Positions 28,940 to 40,846 of a stretch of 64,000 bases of DNA are shown one piece after another. Source of the DNA: Antrihabitans stalactiti (lineage in GTDB: Bacteria > Actinomycetota > Actinomycetes > Mycobacteriales > Mycobacteriaceae). Made by a program: the position numbers and the translations under genes. The DNA is taken from contig NZ_VCQU01000011.1 in assembly GCF_012932915.1 (NCBI RefSeq), positions 176,330-240,329 on the forward strand. The letters are read 5' to 3'. Under the pieces are notes generated by a model. That model was not told where the DNA came from. It ran no database searches and saw nothing but the letters and a program-made list of their open reading frames with translations. Every line of letters starts with the position of its first letter. The first letter of the stretch is position 1.

Positions 28940-30880
28940 TCATTTCCCATCCGCGTGCGGAGGCGGAATCAGATGGCATCGCTGAATCTCGTACTTGGGC
29001 ACTCGGTCGATTCGATAGTCGGCGAACTTCAGGGCGTGCTTGAAATTCTGCTTCCATCGGTCGAAAGTCAGCTCCGAACGGTAGGAGGTGAGCAGGTCCT
29101 TCGTCTCGGGACAAGTGATCGCGACCTGCGCATCTGCCACCCAATCCTCGTCCAGATACCACGGCAACCAGGGATGAGTGCCCACCAGACCGAGATCCGC
29201 GATCACCCAGTCGGCAAACAGGTTCTTGTCATGACCGATTCGCCCGTTCTCGATGCGATCCGAATGAGCCGCGAGCGGATACGCGAGCCCCTCCTGATCT
29301 ATGACTCGGACATCGAGCGGAACGTTCATGCTCGTCATTCCGAGGTTGAGAAAATACACAGTGTGACCTGCGCCACCTTCGGGGATCGGCTCGGGCGGCG
29401 GCACGATATCCCAGTACATGAACGACGGTGTATTGATCAGCAGGCCACCGTTGGGGCTGTCTTTGATCGCCTGGAGCATTGGCCGCATCCGCGCGTAATC
29501 CAGATAGTCCTCGGCCAGGATCGGATGCTCGTGGCCCGTGTTGAGGACGTAGTACGCACGCTCGTCGACGATGCCCGTCTTTCCGATCGTCGTGCCCGCA
29601 GCCGAGCCGGTCCACCCGGCAACAACGACGGACCAGACGAGAATCGCAACCCAGGCGACCGCCGTGACCGCACCGACCGCACCCGTACGCTCCCCTACTC
29701 CGCGTAGCCGCGGCAGCGACGCCGGAATCGGGAGCACAGCGACAGGCAGGATCAGGCAGAACAGCGTCGGCAGCAGCATGCGGCCATGCATGAAGTCGCC
29801 ACCGACTCGCAACGAATAGCCACAGAGCAAGACGCCACTGAGCAGCACGACCGACACGACCGCCCCAGGCGACCGAAGGCGGGCCTGCCAGCGTTTGACC
29901 GCTGAGAGCGAAGCATCGGCCGTCGCCGGACCGCGACGGCGGGCCGTCCACACAAGGGCACCACCGGCAACAAGCAGGATCGCCAACGGCAGCCACAAGT
30001 AATAGGGCTCGACCAAGTTCCCCAGATAAGAGAAGCCCTGCGACCACTTCGACCCGCTGGCTTCCTTCGCGACCGCCGTATTCGGGTACGGGAGCGCGTA
30101 GTAGCCCATCCGCCAGATTTGATAGCCGACGGGCACTGTGCCTGCGATTGCCACCATCGCCGGGCGGACCCACCAGCGCGGCTGCGGCGAGAAAAACACC
30201 ATTCCGAGAATCAGAACGGAGACCAAGACGAGTTCAGGCCGCACGAGCGGTCCGAGGCCGGCGAAGAACGCGACGGTCAGCGTGCCTGCCACGGGCGAGC
30301 TGCCGGACCGACGTGAGACGGTCGGAGTCGCCCACCGCATCAAGAGCAGCCACACGAGCGCGAGCCAGAAGATGACCAGGCAGCTCTCGAGCCCCGACGA
30401 CGCGTAATCCCGAGCAGGCGGGACCGCGATATAGACCAAGGCACCCGCCGGCACCAGCAACGTGGCGGTGCGGCCGCGATACAGGCGCCCGGCGCCCAGC
30501 ATCGCGAGCACGATCGCAGCGACCGACAGGGTCAACGACAGCGTCAGAACGACGTATTCGAGCCGTCCGTCGGTCAGCCAGCTGAAGGCATAGACGATGT
30601 AGGTCCAGGCGGCAGAGGTATTGGTCTCGACTCGTTCACCCTGGTTGAACACCGGTCCGTTGCCTGCGAGGAGGTTGCGGACGGTGCGCAGCACGATCAG
30701 TCCGTCGTCGGCGATCCAGCGCCGTTCCCAACCACCGTCGAGAAACAGGAGTGCGGTGATGACGATGCCCGCCGGATAGACCAGCCGCAGCACACCACGC
30801 CCGCGGGTACCCCGCGCTCGTAGCGCAGGGGGATCGTCCGAGACGACGTCGGACAACTCGTCAGACGTAGATAGCGACAC
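28940..30880 (-). CDS. aftB: Terminal beta-(1->2) arabinofuranosyltransferase AftB
   Basis: GT-C family membrane enzyme that caps arabinan with terminal beta-1,2-arabinofuranose using decaprenyl-phosphoryl-arabinose. The protein has about ten hydrophobic segments in its first 430 residues and a soluble C-terminal extracytoplasmic domain. The first loop has the motif WIADDGLIVLRT, with an Asp-Asp pair typical of GT-C active sites, and NTSAAWTY. GGAG lies 6 nt before GTG 30880, which is preferred over a TTG at 30883. The start overlaps the end of ubiA by 20 nt. The position directly after ubiA and beside the mycolyltransferase matches Rv3805c of M. tuberculosis. Confidence 0.92.
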   Translation of the reverse strand: MSLSTSDELSDVVSDDPPALRARGTRGRGVLRLVYPAGIVITALLFLDGGWERRWIADDGLIVLRTVRNLLAGNGPVFNQGERVETNTSAAWTYIVYAFSWLTDGRLEYVVLTLSLTLSVAAIVLAMLGAGRLYRGRTATLLVPAGALVYIAVPPARDYASSGLESCLVIFWLALVWLLLMRWATPTVSRRSGSSPVAGTLTVAFFAGLGPLVRPELVLVSVLILGMVFFSPQPRWWVRPAMVAIAGTVPVGYQIWRMGYYALPYPNTAVAKEASGSKWSQGFSYLGNLVEPYYLWLPLAILLVAGGALVWTARRRGPATADASLSAVKRWQARLRSPGAVVSVVLLSGVLLCGYSLRVGGDFMHGRMLLPTLFCLILPVAVLPIPASLPRLRGVGERTGAVGAVTAVAWVAILVWSVVVAGWTGSAAGTTIGKTGIVDERAYYVLNTGHEHPILAEDYLDYARMRPMLQAIKDSPNGGLLINTPSFMYWDIVPPPEPIPEGGAGHTVYFLNLGMTSMNVPLDVRVIDQEGLAYPLAAHSDRIENGRIGHDKNLFADWVIADLGLVGTHPWLPWYLDEDWVADAQVAITCPETKDLLTSYRSELTFDRWKQNFKHALKFADYRIDRVPKYEIQRCHLIPPPHADGK

Positions 30881-31784
30881 CAACGACTCCGATCAAGGCA
30901 ATCGCGAGGAGTTGCAGCACCCGATCGCCGAGCGCAATTTCCTCGGGCTCTCCGGCCTCGCCACCATCGACGTCGACCGCGTAGCGCAGGACTGCGATCG
31001 TAAACGGAACCATCGAAATCGCGTACCAGACACTGTCGTTTCGCTCGCCTTGCTCGAACGCCCACAGCCCGTAGCAAATCACCACCGCGGTTGCGGACAA
31101 GGTCCAGACGAACCGCAGGTAGGTCGGTGTGTAGTACTCGAGCGATTTGCGGATTTTCGCGCCGGTGCCGATCACCAGCTGCAACTCGGCGTAGCGCTTG
31201 CCGGCCGCCATGAACAGCGATCCGAACGCCATGACCAACAAGAACCACTGCGACAGCTTGATATCGGCTGCCGCGCCGCCGGCGATGGCCCTCAGCAAGA
31301 AGCCGGACGACACGATGCACACGTCGATGACAGGCTCATGCTTCAGTCCGAAGCAGTAACCGAGCTGGATGACGATGTAGACGGCGATCACGACCGCCAA
31401 ATGCCAGTTCGCCACGAACGACAGCCCGATTGCGCCGACGAGCAGAACCACGGCCATCGCGAACGCGAGATTGACGGGCAATACACCCGCCGCGATGGGA
31501 CGGAAGCGTTTCGTCGGATGCGCGCGATCCGCCTCGACGTCGAGTGCATCGTTGACGAGATAGATGCCCGACGCAGCCATGCAGAACACCACGAACGCGA
31601 TACCGACGGGTGCGAGAACTTCGAGATCGTTGACCGATCCTGCCGCCAGCGGCGCGGCGAGAACGAGCACGTTCTTCACCCATTGCCGGGGACGAACGGC
31701 CTTCACGATCCCGCCGAGAAGAGTCTTCGGCGGACCCTTGACTACGGCCTCTTCGAGGTCGTGCCCGGTCGGCTCCTCACTCAT
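30861..31784 (-). CDS. ubiA: Decaprenyl-phosphate phosphoribosyltransferase (UbiA-type DPPR synthase)
   Basis: Integral membrane prenyltransferase of the UbiA superfamily. It joins decaprenyl phosphate to phosphoribosyl pyrophosphate, the first committed step toward the arabinose donor decaprenyl-phosphoryl-arabinose. Nine or so hydrophobic segments are present. The first conserved metal-binding motif NDALDVEADRAHPTKRFRP and a second region around GKRYAEL are visible. At 307 aa, the length matches Rv3806c. The gene overlaps the PAP2 gene by 4 nt upstream and aftB by 20 nt downstream, so the five-gene cluster glf-glfT2-PAP2-ubiA-aftB is translationally coupled throughout. The PAP2 neighbour removes the 5'-phosphate from its product. 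Confidence 0.95.
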   Translation of the reverse strand: MSEEPTGHDLEEAVVKGPPKTLLGGIVKAVRPRQWVKNVLVLAAPLAAGSVNDLEVLAPVGIAFVVFCMAASGIYLVNDALDVEADRAHPTKRFRPIAAGVLPVNLAFAMAVVLLVGAIGLSFVANWHLAVVIAVYIVIQLGYCFGLKHEPVIDVCIVSSGFLLRAIAGGAAADIKLSQWFLLVMAFGSLFMAAGKRYAELQLVIGTGAKIRKSLEYYTPTYLRFVWTLSATAVVICYGLWAFEQGERNDSVWYAISMVPFTIAVLRYAVDVDGGEAGEPEEIALGDRVLQLLAIALIGVVGVAIYV

Positions 31785-32312
31785 GCGTCTCCAAACTTCT
31801 TCTCGGCAGCAATTACCGCCGTGGCCGACAGCGCCCCGAGCGCTGCTCCTGCGAGCACGTCACTCGGGTAGTGCACACCCAGAACCATCCGCGACAGCAA
31901 CATCGGCGGTACGAGCAACGCAGGCAAGGGTAGACCGGTCAGCCGACCGAGTAATACGGCGGCCGCGGTGGTCGACGTTGCGTGAGAAGAAGGAAAGCTG
32001 AGTTTGCTCGGCGTCGAGACGTTGACCGCAACCGCCGGATGGTCGGGCCGAGGCCGTCGCACAACACGTTTGATCGCAATAGACGCGGCATGCGCGCCGA
32101 CAGCGCCCACGGCGGCACCCGCCCACTGCCGGCGCCGCGGTGGGTCGGCGACATAGCCGACAGCGGCGAGTGCGATCCACCCGAGCGCATGCTCACCGAA
32201 GTGCGACATGCCACGCGCAACCGAAATCACCGATGGATGGGAACCCAGTCCCGACTGCACGGCCTGCAAGATCGCGACCTCACCCGCCACCGGCGGAACC
32301 TCGAACTCGAAC

Positions 32313-32329
<17 letters not shown>
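31781..32329 (-). CDS. PAP2-family decaprenylphosphoryl-5-phosphoribose phosphatase
   Basis: Membrane phosphatase of the PAP2 family, counterpart of Rv3807c, which dephosphorylates the product of the adjacent UbiA enzyme. The 182-residue protein has the three PAP2 signature motifs: KRVVRRPRP, PSSHATST and SRMVLGVHYPSDV. Four to five hydrophobic segments are seen. An unusual acidic/aromatic run EFEFEFE occupies residues 4-10. Its start overlaps the 3' end of glfT2 by 17 nt and its end overlaps ubiA by 4 nt. Confidence 0.92.
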
Positions 32330-35455
<3,126 letters not shown>

Positions 35456-35490
35456 CTACCCAGCCAAGTCCAGTTTCGTTATTTGCAGAC

Positions 35491-35505
35491 GCGGCGAGTC
35501 GCCGC
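35491..35505. other. Small hairpin in the glf upstream region
   Basis: GCGGCGA and TCGCCGC form perfect 7-bp arms around a single nucleotide, about 70 bp before the glf start. It might be an operator half or a transcript hairpin. Confidence 0.25.
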
Positions 35506-35579
35506 AAGATACCGCCCGGTCGCTTGTCCAATATGTGGTGCGCTGTCAACTCGAGTCGGGGGCGACACCGCGAAAGGTC

Positions 35580-35613
35580 GTGAGTCTTTGGTGGGCGCCC
35601 ACCAAAGACTCAC
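35580..35613. repeat. Palindromic post-stop element, copy 2 (variant core)
   Basis: Perfect 17-bp arms with no loop; the first ten bases GTGAGTCTTT match the other copies, but the core GGTGGGC differs. The stem extends by CG on both sides. It begins 6 nt after the stop of the MerR-type gene on the minus strand and lies about 160 bp upstream of glf. Confidence 0.75.
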
Positions 35614-35619
35614 GGCCAC

Positions 35620-36375
35620 TTAGAGCTGCGTTCGGGCATATGCCTTCATCGCGTCGCGGACGAACTCGGCCGTTCCCGCACCGTGGACGTCATAGTTCTG
35701 GCCGAACCGCGGGTCGGCGACGTACATCTCGCCGAGACCCTCGAAGTACGCCGCGTCGGGCTTGCGCCCCTGCCAGCTCACTCCGATCCAGTCGTAATGA
35801 CGCTGGGTGATCGCCAAGACTTCCGGGCTGTCAACGGCAAGGCCTGCGTTGTGCGCCTTGCCGTAGTCGGCTGCGATGTCGAGCTGCCGTTGCGCAAAGC
35901 TCTGGCGATCGGCGTCCGACATCGAACGCCACCAGCGGTCGCCGCTCTCGTAGGCATCCTTGCCCCATCGCTCGATCACCTCGTCCTTGTACTGGGTGTG
36001 ATCGAAGCCGTCGAAAACTTCGCTTGCCATGAGTTGTTCACCTCCTTCCGTTTTTCGCAGTGTCGTTTTCACCGACGCTATCTGCCTGCTGATCCGGTCC
36101 TGCTCCTGTTCGAGCAGTTCCAAATGGATCCGCAATGCGGTTGCCGTTCCCTGTTGTCCGCTCAATACTTCGGCAATAGCCGGAAGGCCGAGGCCGAGCT
36201 CTCGCAGCAACAAGATCCGTTGCAACCGCACGAGGGACTCCTGGTCGTAGTACCGGTAGCCGTTGCTACCGATCCGCGACGGCGGCAGCACACCGATCTG
36301 CCCATAGTGGCGCAGGGTTCGGCTTGTCGTTCCGGCCGCCTTCGCGAGGTCCTGAATGGACCACTCCACTTGCAT
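35620..36375 (-). CDS. MerR-family regulator with TipAS ligand domain (251 aa)
   Basis: Transcription activator of the TipAL type. The winged helix at residues 4-70 has SIQDLAKAAGTTSRTLRHY and IGSNGYRYYDQES, and a coiled-coil dimerisation helix runs to about 110. The C-terminal TipAS domain (about residues 125-250) binds thiopeptide-like peptides in Streptomyces; here it includes YKDEVIERWGKDAYESGDRWWRS. GGAAGGA lies directly before the annotated ATG, so a GTG two codons later (36369) with better spacing, giving MEWSIQDL as in TipAL, may be the true start. Such regulators usually bind their own promoter; a palindrome lies just upstream. The true ligand is unknown. Confidence 0.9.
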   Translation of the reverse strand: MQVEWSIQDLAKAAGTTSRTLRHYGQIGVLPPSRIGSNGYRYYDQESLVRLQRILLLRELGLGLPAIAEVLSGQQGTATALRIHLELLEQEQDRISRQIASVKTTLRKTEGGEQLMASEVFDGFDHTQYKDEVIERWGKDAYESGDRWWRSMSDADRQSFAQRQLDIAADYGKAHNAGLAVDSPEVLAITQRHYDWIGVSWQGRKPDAAYFEGLGEMYVADPRFGQNYDVHGAGTAEFVRDAMKAYARTQL

Positions 36376-36413
36376 TCCTTCCCTCGATCTCGTCGATAGG
36401 ACAAGTCTGCAAG

Positions 36414-36428
36414 TTGACGCTACGTCAA
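36414..36428. promoter_or_regulatory. Candidate MerR/TipA operator
   Basis: TTGACG and CGTCAA form a perfect 6-bp inverted repeat with a 3-nt spacer, 39 bp upstream of the MerR-type gene. It lies between the -35-like TTGACA on the minus strand and the expected -10 region, as expected for a MerR-type spacer operator. Confidence 0.4.
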
Positions 36429-36430
36429 TG

Positions 36431-37006
36431 TCAATGCGTTACCGAGAAGGATTTCAGTAGCGGTACGACGAACTGCTCCAGCATCGCCCGCTCGTCGTCT
36501 TCATCGCGGCCAGGCACGGCGAGCAAGGAGACGGTCACGCGAACCAGCCAGGCTCCCAGCCGCCGAGCCTGAGTTTCGTCGGCACCTGCGTCGCCGACTA
36601 TTGCGGCACCGAGCACGCCGATGACCTCGGACGAATGCGCAATCTCGATCGCTATGCCGGCCTCACCTGCTCGAAACCACGCGACCAACGTTGGATCGGC
36701 CCGGACCTCGCGTAAGGCGGTCAACATCGCCTCGACGACGCGGTCGCCGGGTTCTGCACCCTGCCGGGTGGTCTCGGCTATGCGCCGTCCGATCTGTCGC
36801 GCGGCTCGATGGATGAACGCGACATGAAGCGCTCGGCGGTTCTCGAAGTAGCGGTACAGCGTGGCCCGTGAACAACCCGCGGCCCGTGCAATGTCGCCCA
36901 TCCCGGTCGCGGGAACACCTTTCTCGACGAACTCACGTGCAGCAGCGTCGAGTATTCGGTCGGCGGCCATGCTCGAACGGCCGTCGGCGAGCCAGTCACG
37001 GCTCAT
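36431..37006 (-). CDS. TetR-family transcriptional regulator (191 aa)
   Basis: TetR/AcrR repressor. The N-terminal helix-turn-helix spans residues 15-60: RILDAAAREFVEKGVPATGM, then GDIARAAGCSRATLYRYFENR. The remainder is an all-helical ligand domain with no recognised subfamily. The start overlaps the stop of the upstream P450 gene by 4 nt, so the P450 and regulator are cotranscribed, and the regulator probably controls that operon. A 20-bp imperfect palindrome covers the P450 start codon and is the best operator candidate. The ligand is unknown but could be the P450 substrate. Confidence 0.9.
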   Translation of the reverse strand: MSRDWLADGRSSMAADRILDAAAREFVEKGVPATGMGDIARAAGCSRATLYRYFENRRALHVAFIHRAARQIGRRIAETTRQGAEPGDRVVEAMLTALREVRADPTLVAWFRAGEAGIAIEIAHSSEVIGVLGAAIVGDAGADETQARRLGAWLVRVTVSLLAVPGRDEDDERAMLEQFVVPLLKSFSVTH

Positions 37007-38220
37007 GCACGCCCCGCGACGAACGGAACTTTCGTCGGCCGGCGAACGTAATTTCCGCCGGCATATTCGACGCCGTCGAAGTCGACGGAGAAGTCGGGAC
37101 AGCGGGCCAACAGTTCTTCCAATGCGACGCGTGCCTGCAGTCGAGCGGCCGCGGCGCCGAGGCAGAAGTGAGCACCGTGACCGAAGGTGAGGATCTTCGT
37201 CGGGCGCCTGCGAACGTCCAAATCGTCTGCGTCCGGGCCGAATTCTCGCGGATCGCGATTCGCCGAACCGTAGAGCAGCAGGACCTTCCGACCCCGAGGA
37301 ATGGTCGCGCCGTCGATCACTACGTCACGCGTCGTCGTGCGCGCCAGACCCTGCACAGGGGAAGTAAGGCGCAGCAATTCATCGATGGCATCCGGAATCA
37401 AGCTCGGCTCGGCGATCAACTGCTCGCGCTGATCACGGTGCCTGGTCAGCAATTGCACTGCCCCGCCGAGCATTCCGGTGGTTGTGTCGTTACCACCGGC
37501 GACCATGGTGAACGTAAAGCCAAGGATCGAGATCAACCCCGCGATGTCGGAATCGTCGGCCGCCATTCCTGCCGCGACCAGATGCGAGACGACGTCGTCG
37601 GCCGGATCGGTCCGTCGACGAGCGATCAACGCATGGAAGTACGCCATCAACTCGGCTACAGCGGTCGCGGCCTGCAGCGGATCGCCCTCGATGTTGGCGG
37701 CGACGATCGCGTCGGTCCATCCATCGAACTGCGCGCGGTCCGCCTCGTCGACACCGAGATAGTGCGCAACCACCATGCTCGGCAGCGGTTTGAACAGTTC
37801 GACCACGATGTCGCCTTCGCCCGCCTCGCACAGCCGGTCGAGGCGCTCCACCACGAACGCTCGGACCGCCGGCTCGACGGCGACCACCTGGCGAGGTGTG
37901 AATCCTTTGGACACGAGCCTGCGGAAAGCGGTGTGGTCGGGCGGATCCAGCATCACCAGCGGTGGATTGTCCGTCAGCCCGATCTTCTCGAGTTCGCCGT
38001 AGGTCGTGGTCAGACCCTGCGCGGACGAGAAGGTCGTCGCATCGTTGGCGGCGGCGAGCACGTCCGCGTGCCGCGAGAGTACGTAGTAGTCGTCGTCGCC
38101 GTCTGGCACGTGATGGACCGGGTCGAGGTCGCGCAACTGCGCATACATCGGCCAGGGATCGCGCCACGACTCACCTGATCTCGGTTCGAAGGAGACCGCG
38201 CTGGACGACTTGACCGACAT
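37003..38220 (-). CDS. Cytochrome P450 (405 aa)
   Basis: Class I bacterial P450 monooxygenase. The I-helix oxygen-binding motif AGGNDTT, a K-helix ELLR, and the heme-binding loop FGHGAHFCLGAAAAR with thiolate C353 are all present. The length is normal. The substrate and CYP family are not deducible from the sequence alone. No ferredoxin or reductase gene is nearby, so it must use remote redox partners. The next genes encode a TetR regulator (cotranscribed) and, divergently, DUF5990 and an acyl-CoA synthetase fusion, suggesting an accessory catabolic or tailoring role. Confidence 0.94.
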   Translation of the reverse strand: MSVKSSSAVSFEPRSGESWRDPWPMYAQLRDLDPVHHVPDGDDDYYVLSRHADVLAAANDATTFSSAQGLTTTYGELEKIGLTDNPPLVMLDPPDHTAFRRLVSKGFTPRQVVAVEPAVRAFVVERLDRLCEAGEGDIVVELFKPLPSMVVAHYLGVDEADRAQFDGWTDAIVAANIEGDPLQAATAVAELMAYFHALIARRRTDPADDVVSHLVAAGMAADDSDIAGLISILGFTFTMVAGGNDTTTGMLGGAVQLLTRHRDQREQLIAEPSLIPDAIDELLRLTSPVQGLARTTTRDVVIDGATIPRGRKVLLLYGSANRDPREFGPDADDLDVRRRPTKILTFGHGAHFCLGAAAARLQARVALEELLARCPDFSVDFDGVEYAGGNYVRRPTKVPFVAGRA

Positions 38221-38238
38221 GTTTCAAACATGAGACAT
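38219..38238. promoter_or_regulatory. Candidate TetR operator at the P450 start
   Basis: ATGTTTC and GAGACAT are inverted arms (6 of 7 matching) around AAACAT. The site overlaps the P450 start codon, so bound regulator would block transcription or initiation. Confidence 0.35.
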
Positions 38239-38251
38239 ATCCCACAATTTG

Positions 38252-38668
38252 TCAACCCTCGCGGGACCATTCGATCCGCGGCGGTCGAACCGACGCGCAG
38301 CGCGGCGCGCCACACTCGTCGGTCAGCGCGAGCGCCCCCACGACGACCGGCGCGCTGAACAACTCGGCGTCGATCGCGCCGAGTTGCAGTTTTGCTCGCC
38401 GGAACATCTGCCAGGTGCCGTCGGCTTCGACGTTTCCCCAGCTCAGATACAAGAATCGTTCGCCACGTCTGCCGTGGACGCTGGGTCCGCGGAAGTCGAT
38501 TCCATCGGGGGTTTCGACCAGATTCACATCCAACTCGAATACTGCGCGCTCGACATCGGCCCGGACCCGATCAACTACCTCATTGCGCACCTGCAAACCG
38601 AGGTGGACGTTCGAATATTCATCGTGCTTACAGCCAGGTAATTCAGTTCCGACAATTCGAATCCTCAT
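38252..38668 (-). CDS. DUF5990 family protein (138 aa)
   Basis: Small soluble protein of the DUF5990 family, function unknown. It shows the family features RIVGTELPGC near the N-terminus, DFRGPSVHGRRGERFLYLSWG in the middle, WQMFRRAKLQL, and a C-terminal LTDECGAPRCASVRPP. It is upstream of the P450 on the same strand, with a 31-bp gap, so it may be the first gene of the P450-TetR operon. It is divergent from the acyl-CoA synthetase fusion. Confidence 0.75.
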   Translation of the reverse strand: MRIRIVGTELPGCKHDEYSNVHLGLQVRNEVVDRVRADVERAVFELDVNLVETPDGIDFRGPSVHGRRGERFLYLSWGNVEADGTWQMFRRAKLQLGAIDAELFSAPVVVGALALTDECGAPRCASVRPPRIEWSREG

Positions 38669-38781
38669 AACGGTCTACCTAACCTTTAGCCTTTATCTTG
38701 ACCCGGAGTCAGCGCAGTCAGTACAAATACACCCGTACGCACCATTTTCGATGTGGGGGCCATTACCGACAGGACCGCTCA

Positions 38782-40845
38782 GTGCTATCCGACGTTATCG
38801 ATATCGATGTTCTGCTGGAACATCCGCGTCACGAGATCTGGGAATACCTGAGCGTCCCCGATTGGTACCCCCGGTTTTTTCGGGGAATCGGCGTCTGTGA
38901 GCGCGTCTCCGAGGAGCAGCCTGGCGTACCCGCGGTCTATGCGGCGCTCGTCGGACCACCGAATGCTCCTGCACGCACCGTCCGACTCCGCGTCGTCGCG
39001 GGCAAGGCCGGCGAAGGCTTCAATGTCGAAAACCTCGATACGGGCGGCTTCGTATCGATACGACTTGCCGAAGTCGGGCCGGAAAAGACCAGAATCGTCG
39101 CCACCTTCTTCAAAGCCGGCCTGACCCACCAAGACCTCGCTCGCTTCGCGAACTTCGACCTCGTCGACTGGGCGCGCGACGGCATCGGGCGTATCGACGA
39201 CTACTTGGCCGGTAACCCGACGTCCGAGGTCACGAACACCGGCGATTACAAGTCACTGCAGCTGAGCATCGCGAAGACAATGGTCAAAACCGGGGTCGTC
39301 CGGGCCGCCCGCCCCGACCGCGGGATACGCCAGCTCAATTCCCTTGCGAAGTGGGGCTTTACCCTCGCGGGTGGTTTCGCCGCGGCCGCCGCGCGGTCGC
39401 CGAAGCACATCGCGCTGGCCGACGCGCGGGGATCGCGGACCTTCGCCGAGCTGCACGACCGAACGTCCCGGCTCGCATCGGCGTTGCCGTCGATCGGCGC
39501 GAGCGCAGGCAGCACAGTCGCGATCATGGCGCGAAACCACACGACCATGGTAGAGTGCATGGTCGCGTGCGGGAAGCTCGGCGTCGACCTGATCCTGCTG
39601 AACACCGGCCTCGGCGCCCGCCAGATCGAAGAGGTGCTAGCGCGGCACAACCCGACCGCGATTTTCGTTGACCAAGAATTCGAGTCGGTCATCCAATATC
39701 TGCGCCCCGGTCTGACCATGATCAGCACAGCGCCGACGTCTACGACAATGGGACGACCAACGGTCGACGAGATCATTGCGTTGGCGCCGCCGAGTTCGCT
39801 CAAGGCGGGCGACCCCGGCCGCCTGGTCGTCTTGACGTCCGGGACCAACGGCAGCCCGAAAAGCGCTCGCCGCCCAACGCCGAAAGGCTTCGGCACCGTC
39901 GCGGCAATGCTGAGCCGAATGCCGTTGCAGATGAACGAGACGATGCTGATCGCCGCGCCGCTGTTCCACAGCTGGGGTCTCGCTGCGCTGCAGATCAGCA
40001 CGCCGCTCCGGTCGACCGTCGTCCTCCAGGATCGCTTCGACGCCGAAGACTGCCTTCGGGCAATTTCGGTGCACCGGTGTACCTCACTGGTCGCGGTTCC
40101 TGTGATGTTGCAGCGAATCCTCGACCTTCCGGAATCGGTCCGGTCGCGGTACGACACGTCGAGCTTGCGGGTTGTTGCGAGCAGCGGTTCGCCGATGTCG
40201 GGCTCGCTCGTCACGAACTTCATGGACACCTTCGGCGACGTTCTGTACAACTTCTACGGGTCGACCGAGGTGTCGTGGGCCACGATCGCCGACCCCGCCG
40301 ATCTGCGCGCCGCGCCGACCACCGCCGGGCGGCCACCGCTGGGGACGAGAGTCTCGATCCTCGACGAGACGGGCACTCCCCTACCGACCGGCGGCGTCGG
40401 CCGGATCTTCGTCGGCAACGACATGCTCTTCGACGGCTACACCGATGCCGCACCGCCACCCATCGCAGGGAACCTGATGGACACCGGTGACCTGGGCTAT
40501 CTCGACGCCGACGGTCGGCTGTTCGTGTCCGGCCGCGATGACGAGATGATCATCTCCGGTGGCGAGAACGTCTTTCCGCGCCCGGTGGAGGAGGCGCTCT
40601 CGCACCTTCCCCAGGTCAGCGAAGTCGCCGTCGTCGGCGTGCCGGACAACGAATACGGCCAGCGGTTGGTCGCGTTCGTGGTCGCGCGTGACGGCGCTCG
40701 CCTCGACCAGGACATGGTGACGTCGTATATCCACCATCGGCTCAGCCGGTTCTCGGTCCCCCGCGACGTCACTTTTCTGAAGGCCTTGCCACGCAACGCA
40801 ACTGGCAAGATCCTCAAGCGGATGCTCATCGCCCCTACCAGCTAG
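38782..40845 (+). CDS. SRPBCC (polyketide-cyclase-like) domain fused to acyl-CoA synthetase (687 aa)
   Basis: Residues 1-150 form an SRPBCC/START-like ligand-binding domain beginning VIDIDVLLEHPRHEIWEYLS and containing PDWYPRFFRGI. From about residue 175 a complete adenylate-forming enzyme follows: phosphate loop LTSGTNGSPKS, YNFYGSTEVSW, TGDLGYLDADGRLFVSGRDD, SGGENVFPRPVEE, and catalytic lysine in PRNATGKILKR. The fusion predicts a fatty- or aromatic-acyl-CoA ligase with a covalently attached lipid-binding domain. A longer frame starts at 38698, but GTG 38782 has AGGA 7 nt upstream and begins at the domain edge. It is convergent with a monooxygenase gene, one base apart. The substrate is unknown. 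Confidence 0.88.
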   Translation: MLSDVIDIDVLLEHPRHEIWEYLSVPDWYPRFFRGIGVCERVSEEQPGVPAVYAALVGPPNAPARTVRLRVVAGKAGEGFNVENLDTGGFVSIRLAEVGPEKTRIVATFFKAGLTHQDLARFANFDLVDWARDGIGRIDDYLAGNPTSEVTNTGDYKSLQLSIAKTMVKTGVVRAARPDRGIRQLNSLAKWGFTLAGGFAAAAARSPKHIALADARGSRTFAELHDRTSRLASALPSIGASAGSTVAIMARNHTTMVECMVACGKLGVDLILLNTGLGARQIEEVLARHNPTAIFVDQEFESVIQYLRPGLTMISTAPTSTTMGRPTVDEIIALAPPSSLKAGDPGRLVVLTSGTNGSPKSARRPTPKGFGTVAAMLSRMPLQMNETMLIAAPLFHSWGLAALQISTPLRSTVVLQDRFDAEDCLRAISVHRCTSLVAVPVMLQRILDLPESVRSRYDTSSLRVVASSGSPMSGSLVTNFMDTFGDVLYNFYGSTEVSWATIADPADLRAAPTTAGRPPLGTRVSILDETGTPLPTGGVGRIFVGNDMLFDGYTDAAPPPIAGNLMDTGDLGYLDADGRLFVSGRDDEMIISGGENVFPRPVEEALSHLPQVSEVAVVGVPDNEYGQRLVAFVVARDGARLDQDMVTSYIHHRLSRFSVPRDVTFLKALPRNATGKILKRMLIAPTS

Positions 40846-40846
40846 G

